64,000 nucleotides of DNA, from positions 19,872,397 to 19,936,396 of the forward strand of contig OZ026604.1 of NCBI GenBank assembly GCA_964020085.1, written 5' to 3'. Below, piece after piece: positions 1 to 11,400 of the stretch; the first letter of the stretch is position 1, and every line of letters starts with the position of its first letter. Position numbers and translations under genes: made by a program. The notes below the pieces were generated by a model that had not been told where the DNA came from, did no database searches, and saw only the letters and a program-made list of their open reading frames with translations. The DNA is from Micromussa lordhowensis (Eukaryota; Cnidaria; Anthozoa; Scleractinia; Lobophylliidae).

Positions 1-669
1 GGACACGACTTGATTTCAACTTCAGGTGCTCGTGCTAATGTCCTCACAATAAGATCACGACAGCTTTTTGTAAGTTTCACGCCTGTAGACTCTGTACTCA
101 GCCACCGTTAGTGCGCCAAAACTAACTAGTGCGCTAAGTCTATCTACTTCACAGTACTTTGTCTGACAGTCAATTGTTTTGTTCTATTCATGTTTCGAGG
201 TTTTCTGTACACCTATAACTTAACAGACGCACGGCAAAATGACGTCTATTTGTTATCCTTCAAATCATTCTTTATCTCTTGTAATATTGGTACTGAAAGT
301 AACTTGGTGGATTAAAACAAAATCACGTGGAAAATTTCTCCAATGAAGGACAAGGCAGAGACAGCTTCCAAGATACGTCGCGGTTTGCTGGGACTAAAGA
401 AGATGCACTCCATCCTGCCATGCTTCTTGGTAGAAGGAGAAGCCCGAAGTTCGCGCGCGTTTCACCCTCGATGAACGCCCTCGCAGCAAGCATGACTTGC
501 TGTAATCATCATCATGGTCATCATCATTCATTGCCTTCATTATCATCATCATCCATCCCTCCGTGTTTCTTGGTAGAACGAGAAGCGGGAAGATGGCGCG
601 CGTTACTCGCTCGTTGCAAACGCTTTAAGTGAAAGCAGCTGCAAAAGATAGTACATCAATACGTTACAC

Positions 670-1200
670 GAGGTGACCATGAAAATTGCATAAAACTAAC
701 AAATGAGGTGGAAAAGACCGATCAAAAAATATACCAGATTAGGATCAAGATCATCATCATGTTCCTGTAGACACAAATTAAAAGATACACACATCAATAC
801 ATTGCCTGAGGTGACCATGAAAATTGCATAAAACGCTCATAAAACTAACAAATGAGGTGGAAAAGACCGATCAAAAAAATATACCAGATCAAGATCCAGA
901 TCATCATCATCGTATTCCAGTCCCAGTATAGAAAAACAACCCTGCAAATTAAAAATTAAAAGATACACACTTCAATACATTGCCTGAGGTGACCATGAAA
1001 ATTGCATAAAACTAACAAATGAGGTGGAAAAGACCGATCAAAAAAATATACCAGATCAAGATCCAGATCATCATCATCGTATTCCAGTCCCAGTTCACAA
1101 AAACAACCCTGCAAATTAAAAATTAAAAGATACACACTTCAATACATTGCCTGACGTGATCATGAAAATTGCATAAAACTAACAAATGAGGTGGGAAAAG
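670..1200. repeat. Minisatellite, four units
   Basis: Unit starts at 670, 808, 985 and 1153 share the opening GAGGTGACCATGAAAATTGC. Units are about 138-177 bp and carry an ATCATCATC-rich tail. Copy B has only two units (42350 and 42494), so the array length changed after duplication. No coding potential was seen. Confidence 0.85.
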
Positions 1201-2384
1201 CGAACATGTATTAAAACATTAGTCAAACCACACGGGCAAGGGACTCTAATCACCATTTAAAAGAGCTTCGTCACGGATGGCGCATCTTGATAGGTTAAGC
1301 CTAAATTTTTCAAGTTCGTCATTCACAATGCGTGTTAATCTTCTCCATCACTGACCATCTTTGTTCATTTATAGTTTATTAGACAAGTGTCTCTTGAGGG
1401 TTTTCCTATCTTAGTACAATATCATTTATAGTACTTTTTTTTTCAATTTAAAGATGATTTTGTGCGTGGCTAAAACAACTCAAACACCGTGACTGAGCTC
1501 CTTTAAAAAAGCTTTTAGGAAACCCGTCACGTGAGAAAAACAGCAGAGGAAAATTAACAGAGATCAAGACAACCCAATATGGCCACAAGTTGAGGATGAA
1601 CTTTGTCAAGACGAGAGTGGAATTCTAAAATGAAGTTACAATATCCAGCATACATTGAATGTAAGCAGCTAAAAACAACAAGAAATCTACTTCCTATAAA
1701 TTCTCTTAAATGAGATTCTAGCCGTGATCTCACAAGTTATTTGGCCAATAGTCACAGCCAGCGAATGCAGCACTTGCACATGCGCAGACTAAGGTCCCGG
1801 GTAGCTTTTACACAGAATTTTGTTAATACGTATACTTCGTTATGTTTTCATTCTTAAAGAAAAGAAATCGTCGTTTGTAAAGTTCAACTACTAACGTAGT
1901 GGTCATCTTTTGCACACAACGCGAATTGGCCAAAATATGGGTTTCGAAATTTGAAAGGCACGAATAGCAAATATTTAATTGCCTAGCCGGTCACTACTCA
2001 TTCAGTGATAGCTGCTCGTAATTAAATTTCGAGCGAAAGGACGCCTTCGAGCTTAGTGGCCCATCACGCTGGCGCTTATCTCCGTTTTCCGTGCATGAAC
2101 TGACTGTCAATCAATCAATCAATGAATGAACCAATCAACCAGGGAGTGTTTTTACTTTCCCATGAATGAAATAAAAGTCCATCGGAAGGACACCCTCAAC
2201 GTTCAAGGGTTTGCCCAGAAACATACAACAGAAAGCCTTCAAAACAGGCAGATTAGCGGGGCCGAAGGACGATATATAAACGCATGCGTGGAGCGCGACA
2301 CGACAAAAGAAAGCACGTTGATTTCCTTTGCCTCGAGTTTAGCGCCCGTGCTCGAGATCGCTAATGCAACTGGAGGGCCTAAAT

Positions 2385-2700
2385 TTAACAAAGTGACGTC
2401 AGTTTTTCATGCGTCTGTCCCGTTATTGATCACGAATTTCGTCATAACATTATCAAAGTAACTGGATCAACGAGCGATAGCCGAGATAGACTACTTTGAC
2501 AATGTTATGATGAAATTCATTGTCAATAACACGACAGACCCATGAAAAACTGCCGTCAACTTGTTTTTCACGATAACAAATTGTCAAATTGTCCGCTGTC
2601 GCTCGTTGACGCTTCGCATAAGTTATAATTTCATGTCTCTGTCCGCTTACTGACAATGAAAATTAGCCGATGAGCGCGCCAGAATTTCTGCAGTTATCGT
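2385..2700. repeat. Hairpin repeat family, member 1
   Basis: The first half is a foldback: AACAAAGTGACGTCAG near the left end recurs inverted near 2560, and the arms meet around a short centre (GATAGCCGAGATAG). It is followed by a conserved non-palindromic tail ending CAGAATTTCTGCAGTTATCG. Related members lie at 8103, 36972, 43763 and 47266. This is MITE-like and no transposase is visible. Its copy-B counterpart is the 43763 member. Confidence 0.8.
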
Positions 2701-3021
2701 AAAAAATATTTCCATTTCATATAAACGGCGCGCGCGTCTAGTTTCCGCGCGCTTTGTTTCCGTTACTTTCAAATGAACAGTCGTGCGAACTTAACGGTTT
2801 TCACACTGAAGAATAGCTATGCCCGAAACCATGGATAGTAGTCTCTGTACTATCCATGCCGAAACATTTGTGATTTTTCACAAGATGACACATACGTTAT
2901 CAGTTGTCAGTTTTATTTTCTTTTGAACGTTGATGTGTCACGATCATCCGTGGATAAAAATTTCTTTCGCTTTTGTTCATCCAATACATTTATTGTTAAT
3001 CCGCCTGTTCTGCAGGCTATT

Positions 3022-3226
3022 GTCGTTGTTGTGAATTGCTTTAATGCTCTGATTAAAAGCTAACATCAAACTCAACGCTAATCGCTGTCCTTGTAAATTT
3101 TCCATTACTCGCTCGTTTTCTCGATGCCACGTTTTTTTTTTTTAAACAACTCTCCTTTTGTCTCCTGTCAGTTTTAAGTAAATATTAACAGCGTCACACC
3201 CAAATTACGTAATCACATTCTCGACA
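3022..3226. other. 205-bp segment present only in copy A
   Basis: Flanked by GTCGTT at 3022-3027 and again at 3227-3232. Copy B has a single GTCGTT at this place. It fits a deletion in B between short direct repeats or an insertion in A. No element termini are recognised. Confidence 0.6.
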
Positions 3227-3527
3227 GTCGTTTTAATTCCAGGCGTATAGTGAAGACAGAGCTGTTGTGCTAAACGCTTTGCTATGCATGCAAAGAGTAA
3301 AAGATTTTTTTAATGTTGCATCTTCGTCGGCTTCTACTTGTAAGAGAGAAGGAACTCTTTTAACTAAATATAGTACGGTTTATTCTGAATATAGTAGACT
3401 GTAACGATGTCAGACATACTGAAACACGTTTGGTCCTTGGCCTCGTTTGAACAACAAGTTTCGCGTGTGTATCACTGGACCAGTTACGCACTATAAAACG
3501 ACAAGAGCGCGTGTATAGGATCGAGAA

Positions 3528-5118
3528 CAGGGCGCTTATACGTAGGGCGGTGAAACGAGCGGGTCCGAGCAAAAAGGTGTGATGCAGTAGACTGGGGTCT
3601 ACTAAAACGAGGAGATTCCTTACTTACACACTCGAACTTAGAATAGTTAGATGTCTAAAGAATTTACACGAAACTCCCTTCTACGTGAATCGGCGAATTT
3701 TTTGCTGAATTTTTTGTTCTAAGGCAATGGGAAAAGGTGAGTTTTTCAGGGATGAAAACAGGACTTAAAATTTCACGCTGTGAATGAGTAAGATCTCGCG
3801 CTAGTTGTACGCGTAAGCTTTTGACATGAATAAAGTTTTTGCAAGAAAGCTCTCTTCTCTGGTATCGAGTTAATTTGTGAGTTTCTCAGGACAATGCTTA
3901 ATCATAACCAAGTTCTGCTTTCGATTGTTTTTTCTACTTGTTTGGCGAGTTTGAAGAAGTTTTAATTTTGAAAGGAAAATCTGACGCGTATAAGTAGCTA
4001 ATTTGCATAGTAGAGCGCGTGCACTTTCATGTCCGAGACGGTGTCAAAAACACTTAACAAAATATTTTTTCGCCATCTGTTGTGCTGAAATGCTGCAACA
4101 GTTTGCGCTATAAGTATAATAGCATTATGTGTGTTTCTTCAACGTAGTGAAATTTTATACTGGGAAGATAGAGAACTCAAACAACAGTTAAAAATTGTTA
4201 TTCGGGTTGGTCAAAGAACGCGCTGCCGTAACTTTGCTTTAGTATCTCTGCTGTCTTTCCATATTTTCAGCTAGACTTTTAATATGTTGTCAAACATTCA
4301 TCAGTGTTAACGTTAAACGCATTTAAAGCTAGAGTTGTTTGAGTTCGAGATTTTTAAATAAAAGCCGGCGTAATGGAAGTTCAGTTTGTCAGAATTTGTC
4401 ATGCTTAGCTGCAAAACACACATCGGCGAACGCTCTTTTTCATCGATAACCAGGGATTTTTTTGGATTTTCACACAAACAAAACTGAGCAGTATTTAAAG
4501 ACAAACGTTTTTGTGCCTTGATGAATCATCACGTGTTGCTTGCAATTCAGGCGAAACTCAAACTCGCAAACTGTTATTACTTTTCGGTCGCGATAGACTC
4601 TCGGCCAAAATCCCTGCAAAAGTGTGGTAAGAGTAGGAAAACTTTGAAGTTCTGAAACGCTGCTATATCCAAATATATCCAGTTGATTTTTTACTATGTT
4701 ATGTAAAAGCTATTGATCTTCAACATATGTAAAATTTGGACTGGAGTAATGTGGAGTACTCTTTAAATGAGCAGCGGAGCACAACTTGGTCATGATAAGC
4801 GGGACATTCCTGCATTCAACACAGTCTTATTTCACTCAAATTTGAGCAGCTTACGACGAAAATACTTAAGTGATGTTCCAAAAGACAAAATAGTATTGAG
4901 TTCGGGGCTAAAAATATCAAAGAGGCCTTTAAAAAGACGTTACTGGTAGCTTAAAAATAAAGAAAGAAATGTCATTTCCGGTTTGTCGAGAGGAGATTTT
5001 TGGCAGCCATTAATTGCACCGGAAGCGCGGAAGGAGCGCTCGTGCCAGTCTTTCTCCGCATCACACATTGGACCAAGAGCGGACTGCCCGTTTCACCGCC
5101 CGGCCTTTTTCCGCCCTG
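3528..5118. mobile_element. hAT-like non-autonomous DNA transposon (copy A only)
   Basis: The 1591-bp segment starts CAGGGCG and ends with its complement CGCCCTG. A second inverted pair, GGGCGGTGAAACG at 3545-3557 and its complement at 5089-5101, lies just inside. It is flanked by the 8-bp direct repeat ATCGAGAA (3520-3527 and 5119-5126). Copy B has a single ATCGAGAA there, so this is a filled/empty site pair. An 8-bp duplication and CAGGG ends fit the hAT superfamily. No transposase reading frame was recognised. Confidence 0.8.
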
Positions 5119-5558
5119 ATCGAGAATGAGAACGACGGCCGCGATTGATGTCAGTGCGCTTACATGCACTCATTACACGGCGCTTTGCCGAGTCGAAATC
5201 TACATATTTAGTCTTGTCTAAGATTAGATTGTGTTTGGTACAAGTTTATAGAATGCGAAAGGAAACATTTCAAACTTATCATACCCCAAAACAGTATGCA
5301 CTTTGAAGTAACAGAAATTTCCTTATCATCTAGCATCATCATAAACTGTTCTGGTTGCTTAATTTAAGGTTGGTTTCCAGAATACTAAAGTTTGTTTGAC
5401 AATGGCTAACCTCTTGTTCTCCTACTTGTACTTTTCTGTGTTTTCCGGGGTTGAGAGTCCTGTAAAAGGATGACAAACGGTCTTGAGCGCTATTATGTAA
5501 TATATTTAAAACGACAGTGTAGTGTTTCACAGTTAAGAACTGAGATAGAAAACATGTG

Positions 5559-5837
5559 CCGTGTTTCTATCGAGTTTTAGTAAATTCTCAGCTCCGACTA
5601 TTGCATTTCTAGCTTTTTGATTGGCTAAAAACTCCGAATATGAGCCACTAGACGGAGTTTTACGTCATATGGAAAATAGTGCGCCAAGTTAAAAATTTTC
5701 CGCACGAAGCTTTCAACTTCAGCCTTCTTCTGATATAATGGCCGAAATACAAAATCGGCGGCAAAACCCTGTTTGAGAATTTACTATATTCAACTCGGGC
5801 TCATGGAATAATTGTTATATAGAAACACGAGTGAAAG

Positions 5838-5868
<31 letters not shown>

Positions 5869-6247
5869 GAGCCGCAGGCGAGTGTTTCCGCAGCTTTTTT
5901 GAGTTCTCCCAAACTCGATAGGAACACGGAGAATATGTTTTCTATTTCTTTTAGAAAATACCGCGGCGAAGAAAAAGAAAAACAACTTGTTTACTTCGAT
6001 CATCAAAATGTAAATTCTCTTTGTTCGCGCCATCATTACGTCAACAGCTCGTGCTAGTTCTGTGTTTCTATCAAGTTTTAGTATAAATCTACTAGCGTTC
6101 TCTCTAAAGTTCTATCACGAAGGCCGTTCTCTGATTGGCACTTATTATGATTGGCACTTATTATTACTTGACTCGGGCTGCGCCCTCGTCAACTATCACG
6201 CGATAGAAATCTCGAGCTCATAATCTAATTGTTAAATAGAAACACGG
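5559..6247. repeat. Nested foldback MITE cluster (copy A)
   Basis: The outer termini CCGTGTTTCTAT (5559) and ATAGAAACACGG (to 6247) are inverted. Inside is a smaller foldback with AGTTTGGGAGAAC at about 5836 and GTTCTCCCAAACT at about 5903, then another segment with a TGATTGGC motif ending AATCTAATTGTTAAATAG. Short open frames here are conserved between copies only because the repeat is. Confidence 0.65.
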
Positions 6248-6426
6248 TTTTAAACCAATCAGCGCGCGTATTTGCTTTGGGTTATTTTCTAACATTCATT
6301 AAAGTACGCAGCTCACCAAACTATAACCTGAATTTCAGCCGTCTATTGGAAATTCAGGCTAACAAAACTAAGGAGAAAAGTGGAAAAACGACATCCTAAA
6401 ATTCCATGCTATTTAAGATTCGACAT

Positions 6427-7350
6427 ACACCGAATGCAAATATGGCGGTCCACTCGGTCGCCGCCCGGGACGAGTTGTATGAAAGCGAGGCTAGTGAGGC
6501 CTCTGTATTTTGTTCTGTTAATGCTTCCCCAGAAAAGTCTTGCATCGTTGTCAATATCTGGTCTTTTTTATTTCGCTATGCCTACGAGCTGTTGTGTTTC
6601 TGAATGCCACCAGAAGAGAGCGATAATATTACATCGTTCCCCTGTAAGGGAAAATAGTGGATCCATGTGATTCGTTGAGACGAAGGAAGTGAGTTCACGA
6701 TCACCGCGGGAACGGAAGTTTGTTGGTTACATTTCAGGTAAGAAGATCCTAGAAAATCGTTTAAATGACGAGCTTATGTGGTGTCTAGTGGTGTTCCACA
6801 CGTACCTTTCCCAACGTAAAGAAAAGCTCATCTTGAAATACATCCTCTCTCTCAAAAGAAGAAGTCGTTTACGTCCGCGTCCACTCGCACGGAATTGCAC
6901 AAGACAAATATTACAGTGGAATCACCAAGCGAATGAACTTCAACTGCCCTATTCGTTGAAACCAGTGAAAGCAAATGTCAACGACTTGTAGCTAAATGGG
7001 ATCTGTTACATATTTGCTTAGATCTTCCAGCCTGAAATATAGCGAACAAACTTTTTCAGTTCCCTCGGCGATCGTGAACTCCTTTCCTCCGTCTGTTTTC
7101 CTCTCAGAGGTGAACGGGCAAACTAAAAGAAAACACTTTCTCTTCTGTGGAAGATTTCACTCCCTTCTGGTGGCATTCAGAAACACAAAACTCGCAGCCA
7201 GGGCGAAATGAAACAGACCAGATCGACGACGAAGCAAGACTTTTCTGGGGAAGCATTGCAAAAGCAAAACACAGAGGCCTCACTAGCCTCGCTTTCATAC
7301 AACTCGTCCCGGGCGGCGACCGAGTGGTCCGCCATATTTGCATTCGGTGT
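6427..7350. mobile_element. Foldback element (copy A only)
   Basis: The 0.92-kb segment has termini ACACCGAATGCAAATATGGC and, at the right, the inverted CATATTTGCATTCGGTGT. The inverted arms extend about 200 bp on each side (about 6427-6640 and 7135-7350). Copy B runs straight from GACAT to AGCATTTATGG with no insertion. The flanking target duplication is only about 2 bp (AT or TA). No transposase was recognised in the middle. Confidence 0.75.
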
Positions 7351-8102
7351 ATAGCGTTTATGGTTTCTTTTGTTTTTTTCACATACATCTTCCTATGGAT
7401 ATTAGTCATCAAAGAACGAAACTAAAACGGGAGAATAAACATTCTCAACGACAACCAAGCAGGTGGAAAGAACGTTTCGATCGAAATTCATTGTGCAATA
7501 GTCGCATGGTCAACCACAATGTAAATATTCTCTTAGTACAGGGTACGTTTGTACACTGAACTCCTTCTATGACAATGAAAGAACGCATTTGTTCCCAAGA
7601 CCGCAAAGGTGAGAATCCACCGGTGGATGATGATGCACGTGATGTCTGGCCGGTAGCGGCGTTACTTTAGAACTGAACTAAGCAGAAAGAGAAACAGTAA
7701 CTTAAAAAAATTTCGTCGGTTATAGTGTCGTGATTTTAACACTTTCGCTCTTCAAACTTTCATATTTATTTATTTCATTTTTTAGATTCCTTTTTTTCTC
7801 CGCGAGCGAGGACGGGCTTACAATCAAGAAATGAAGCAAAACAAAAGATTCAAAAGACAGTACGCAATACTCAAACACAAAAGATAATTAACAATGGTTT
7901 CCTTTACACCGAGTATTACACGCAAGATTCTACCTTGATATCATTTGGAGTAACGCAGCACTTACTAGTTTCTAACGAGCTGTAGCTACTAACCGAGGTA
8001 ATGTATCATGGGCTTTGAACAAGCAACTTGTCGTTTACACATAAGCTTGACGTAAGCCAGTATCGTATCGTTCTCGCTAATGTAATGGGCGGCAATCAAC
8101 AT
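7351..8102. other. No gene seen
   Basis: Copy-A sequence between the foldback and the hairpin repeat, with its counterpart at 46510-47265. AT-rich, with no convincing exon, RNA gene or mobile element. Confidence 0.5.
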
Positions 8103-8380
8103 TTAACAAATTGACGTCAGTTTTTCATGCGTCTCTCCGGTTATTGATCATAAATTTCGTCATAACATTGTCAAAGTAGCTGTGGCAGACTACTTTGACA
8201 ATCTTATGACGAAATTCAGGGTCAATAACAGGACTGACGTCAATTTTTTTCAATAACAAATCGCCAAGTTGTCGACCATCGCTCGTTGACGCATCGCATA
8301 AATTAGTTTTTCATGTGTCTGTCCGCTTATTGACAATGAAAATTGGCCAATGAGCGCGCGAGAATTTCTGCAGTTATTGT
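8103..8380. repeat. Hairpin repeat family, member 2 (3' of receptor A)
   Basis: Same family as 2385-2700, with arms either side of CAAAGTAGCTGTGGCAGACT and a tail ending GAATTTCTGCAGTTATTGT. It lies about 90 bp beyond the polyadenylation signal of the receptor gene, on the downstream side of that minus-strand gene. A read-through transcript would fold into a stem here. Confidence 0.8.
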
Positions 8381-8467
8381 AAGTTGCAGACCGTTCTTGT
8401 GTACATTCCCATATTCCTCATTAATGAAGCGCTACTATGAATAACACTTATCCCATGTTATTCGGGC

Positions 8468-8490
8468 TTTTATTATCATTAATAGCTTAC
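8468..8490 (-). promoter_or_regulatory. Poly(A) signal and donor-like stop of receptor A
   Basis: Read on the minus strand, the last codons are AAA TGG TAA. The bases GTAAGC (8485-8490) match a splice-donor consensus and contain the stop. AATAAA follows (TTTATT on the plus strand, 8468-8473). The mRNA could end here or be spliced onward. Copy B has the same arrangement. Confidence 0.6.
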
Positions 8491-11400
8491 CATTTGCTCT
8501 TCCTGCTGTCTTCATCTCTAGGCAACCGAACCTGGATAAATTCGAATTCGTGCCCTCTACGAGCAATGGCGACGAGACGCTTACATGGCGAGGCTGCTAA
8601 GCATGCCATGCTTTCAAGCTGCAGGTCACTCAGCGGGACGTCACTCAGCAGGTCACCTGACTTGACGTTGAACAGCTGAACATGACACTGTTTTGAGGGT
8701 AACCAGGAGATGACAACACACTCCTCGTCACTGACAAATTCACAACGTGAAACGTTCGTACTTAAAACGTGTAGTGTTTTTCCTGAAACTACATCAAGGA
8801 CGCACATTCTATCTGAAGGCGAGAAACGAGGGCAAATTACGACAAACGTTTCCGCTGGAGAAAACCTTCCAAATTGACAACTACACAGTTGCTTTTCCCA
8901 GAGCGTGGTTTTGCGATCCGACAAACAAAGTGACCCATCCTCATTACTGGTTAAAATTTGAAATTTGCTGTTGCATGCAAGCAAATCTGTGTAGGGACCA
9001 ATCTGGATGGTCGACAAGATCTCTTCGTTAGTAGTATCAAGGATGATCACCCTCTCGCCCGTCGCACATGCCACTCTTTCTTCACATATAGGGATCACGC
9101 CTTTTACGATGCCGATGTTGGTCCAATCTTGGACGCACTTGGACAATTCAAAATTCCACATTTGCAGAATACCCGTTCCTCTTGTTACTAAAACACCGCC
9201 TTTCACAGCTGAAAGATAATTACTGCGATCTGAACATAAAACGTCAACTTTCTTATTAGCAACCCGCTCACTACTTGAAACATTCCAAGCCGTCACTGTT
9301 GTTGTTGTTGTTGTTGTTGTTTTTGTTGTTGTAGATAAGTAATCATGACTGCTGACAACATAAATGTTCTCACCACCCAAGGAAAACACAATTTGTTTCA
9401 CGAAGGTATGTGCAGGTTTGTTCTCATTTTGCTGTTGTTCACTAATATTCCACATTTCTACGCGATCAGTACTCGTCCTCAATACAGTATGCTTATCAAG
9501 CACAAACTCAAGGTTTCGAATTGAAACGATTCCACCAAGCCCTATTTTACGTACACACGATAAGGGATCTCCAAGCAAAAATCCACCCTCGCTACGTGAT
9601 TCAAATTGCCAGTTTACATAGGGTTCTTCAAGAACATCCAACCGACAGGAGGCATGTTCGGCGACATTACTAATCAAACGAACGGTACATGTAGAGTTGC
9701 TCAAGTAGCTTGATGAAGAACGGTGGCATAAAAGAGATCGACTATCAGGCGAAAACTTAATCATGCCACATGCGCGTTGGAGATGGGTTTGTCCTAGCGT
9801 TCTAAAACCATCCACCGCATCAACGATAGCAATACAACCGCTCAAATGAGAAATTGCCAGCAGCTTTCCATTTAGCGACCACGCAAAAGACAAGACATCT
9901 TCATCTCTGGTGATGCGAGTAATCTCTGAACCAGTACTCAAACTCCACAAAATAATGCATTTAGCATTATGAGGGGAATCAGTTAACATCGTGGTCTTGT
10001 CTTCTGAGATTGAGCAAACAGTGAAACTGCAATTGCTTTCGGGAAAAAGGGGTTTCAGATCTCCGCTGAAATCAAAGGCATGGCTAAGGACTCCCGGTAA
10101 AACCACTGCCTTGGTTGGATGAAAGGTTATCGAGCGGTAACATGAAAGAACATCTGATGAGGATGGTGATATTGTCCGTAATCTGAAAATACTGAGGTGA
10201 AGTTTCGTTACCCTCACAGAACGCTTCCATAGTTGCTTACCAGTACGAAGTGACCACAAATGAATCGTTCCGTCAGTACATTCACACACCATGTAGTCTA
10301 ACTTTGGTGAAACATCAAAACAAACCACTCTGGATGGACATTGAAAACGGGCTAGAACAGCTCCCTGCTGCATTTGCTTGTTCACAAATTCCATGTAAGG
10401 TATTTCAGGATATTTGTTCTGAAAAATGTTTGAAGCTATAGGAGACAGGACTGGTCCTCCCTCGTTCAGTACGGCTTGGAAAAATACGTGAGGATGATCT
10501 GTAAGAGTGCTAAAGTACTTCCTTAACAGGACCATTAGGATGTTCAGCAAATCTTTACTGTCTGCACAGAGGGCACGGGGAAGATCCTGACTTTGAAGCC
10601 ATAAAATGTCTTCAGCTGCCATTGAGGTGTTTACACAGAGCTTTGCGTACAAAAGTTCTAAGTCCGTCACGTATGTTTGTACACATTCCTCTAGGCTCCG
10701 CGTCCTCAAATTCTCGTCTAACTGTAACATGTGTCGTACACCATGGTGTAGCGCATACTTCTCTGTGGAGCTAACCTGTGCGTCATGTACACTTTTTTGC
10801 TTCAGACGATCAAGTTCATCGGCACAGAGGCTTGCAAGTATACGATGGCCGTCCTTCTCGTTCATGGTGAAGTCATGCTCTCCATAACAAGGTGCGTCTG
10901 TCAACCAGTCTTTAACCGACTTGTGAATAACGTGAAGACAGCCATCACGAATAGGGAGAAGTGAGGACACACTGCTCATAGCTTGAAGTACTTTCCGCCT
11001 TGCAATTGGTGAGCTGGCATTAGGTCCCAATAGTTTAGAAACAAACTCAATTGGCATGGGCTCCCTTGAGGCGATAACAGCTGAAAGAAGGTTTAGAAAG
11101 TTCTCTTCGTTGACGCCTACTTCCTTGTTAAGTTCGTTCTCTAGTCGCTTAAAATAAGAATGGTAGGCTGAAGAAATTGCTAATGGTAAGCTATAATTGA
11201 GATCTTCCTGGTCCAGAACTGATGTATTCTCTTCAGTAAATAAAACAAGAAAATAGGCGTACAGCATAAGCCCTTCAGACTTTTCGACAAGCTTTTCCAC
11301 AATGGCGCCTTTCTTTTCTGCTTTGATTAGATGTTGTGTCCTGTTTTCAATGAAACGCTTGATGTCTTCCATATTCTTATCATCATTTGATTCCAGATGA

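Noticed and set aside
3519..5127. Deletion in copy B between 9-bp direct repeats
   Set aside because: The repeats are better explained as an 8-bp target duplication, because the segment has inverted CAGGGCG ends.
5812..6057. Short frames on both strands conserved in copies A and B (also 45912-46157)
   Set aside because: They lie in a foldback MITE; conservation follows from the segment duplication and no domain is seen.
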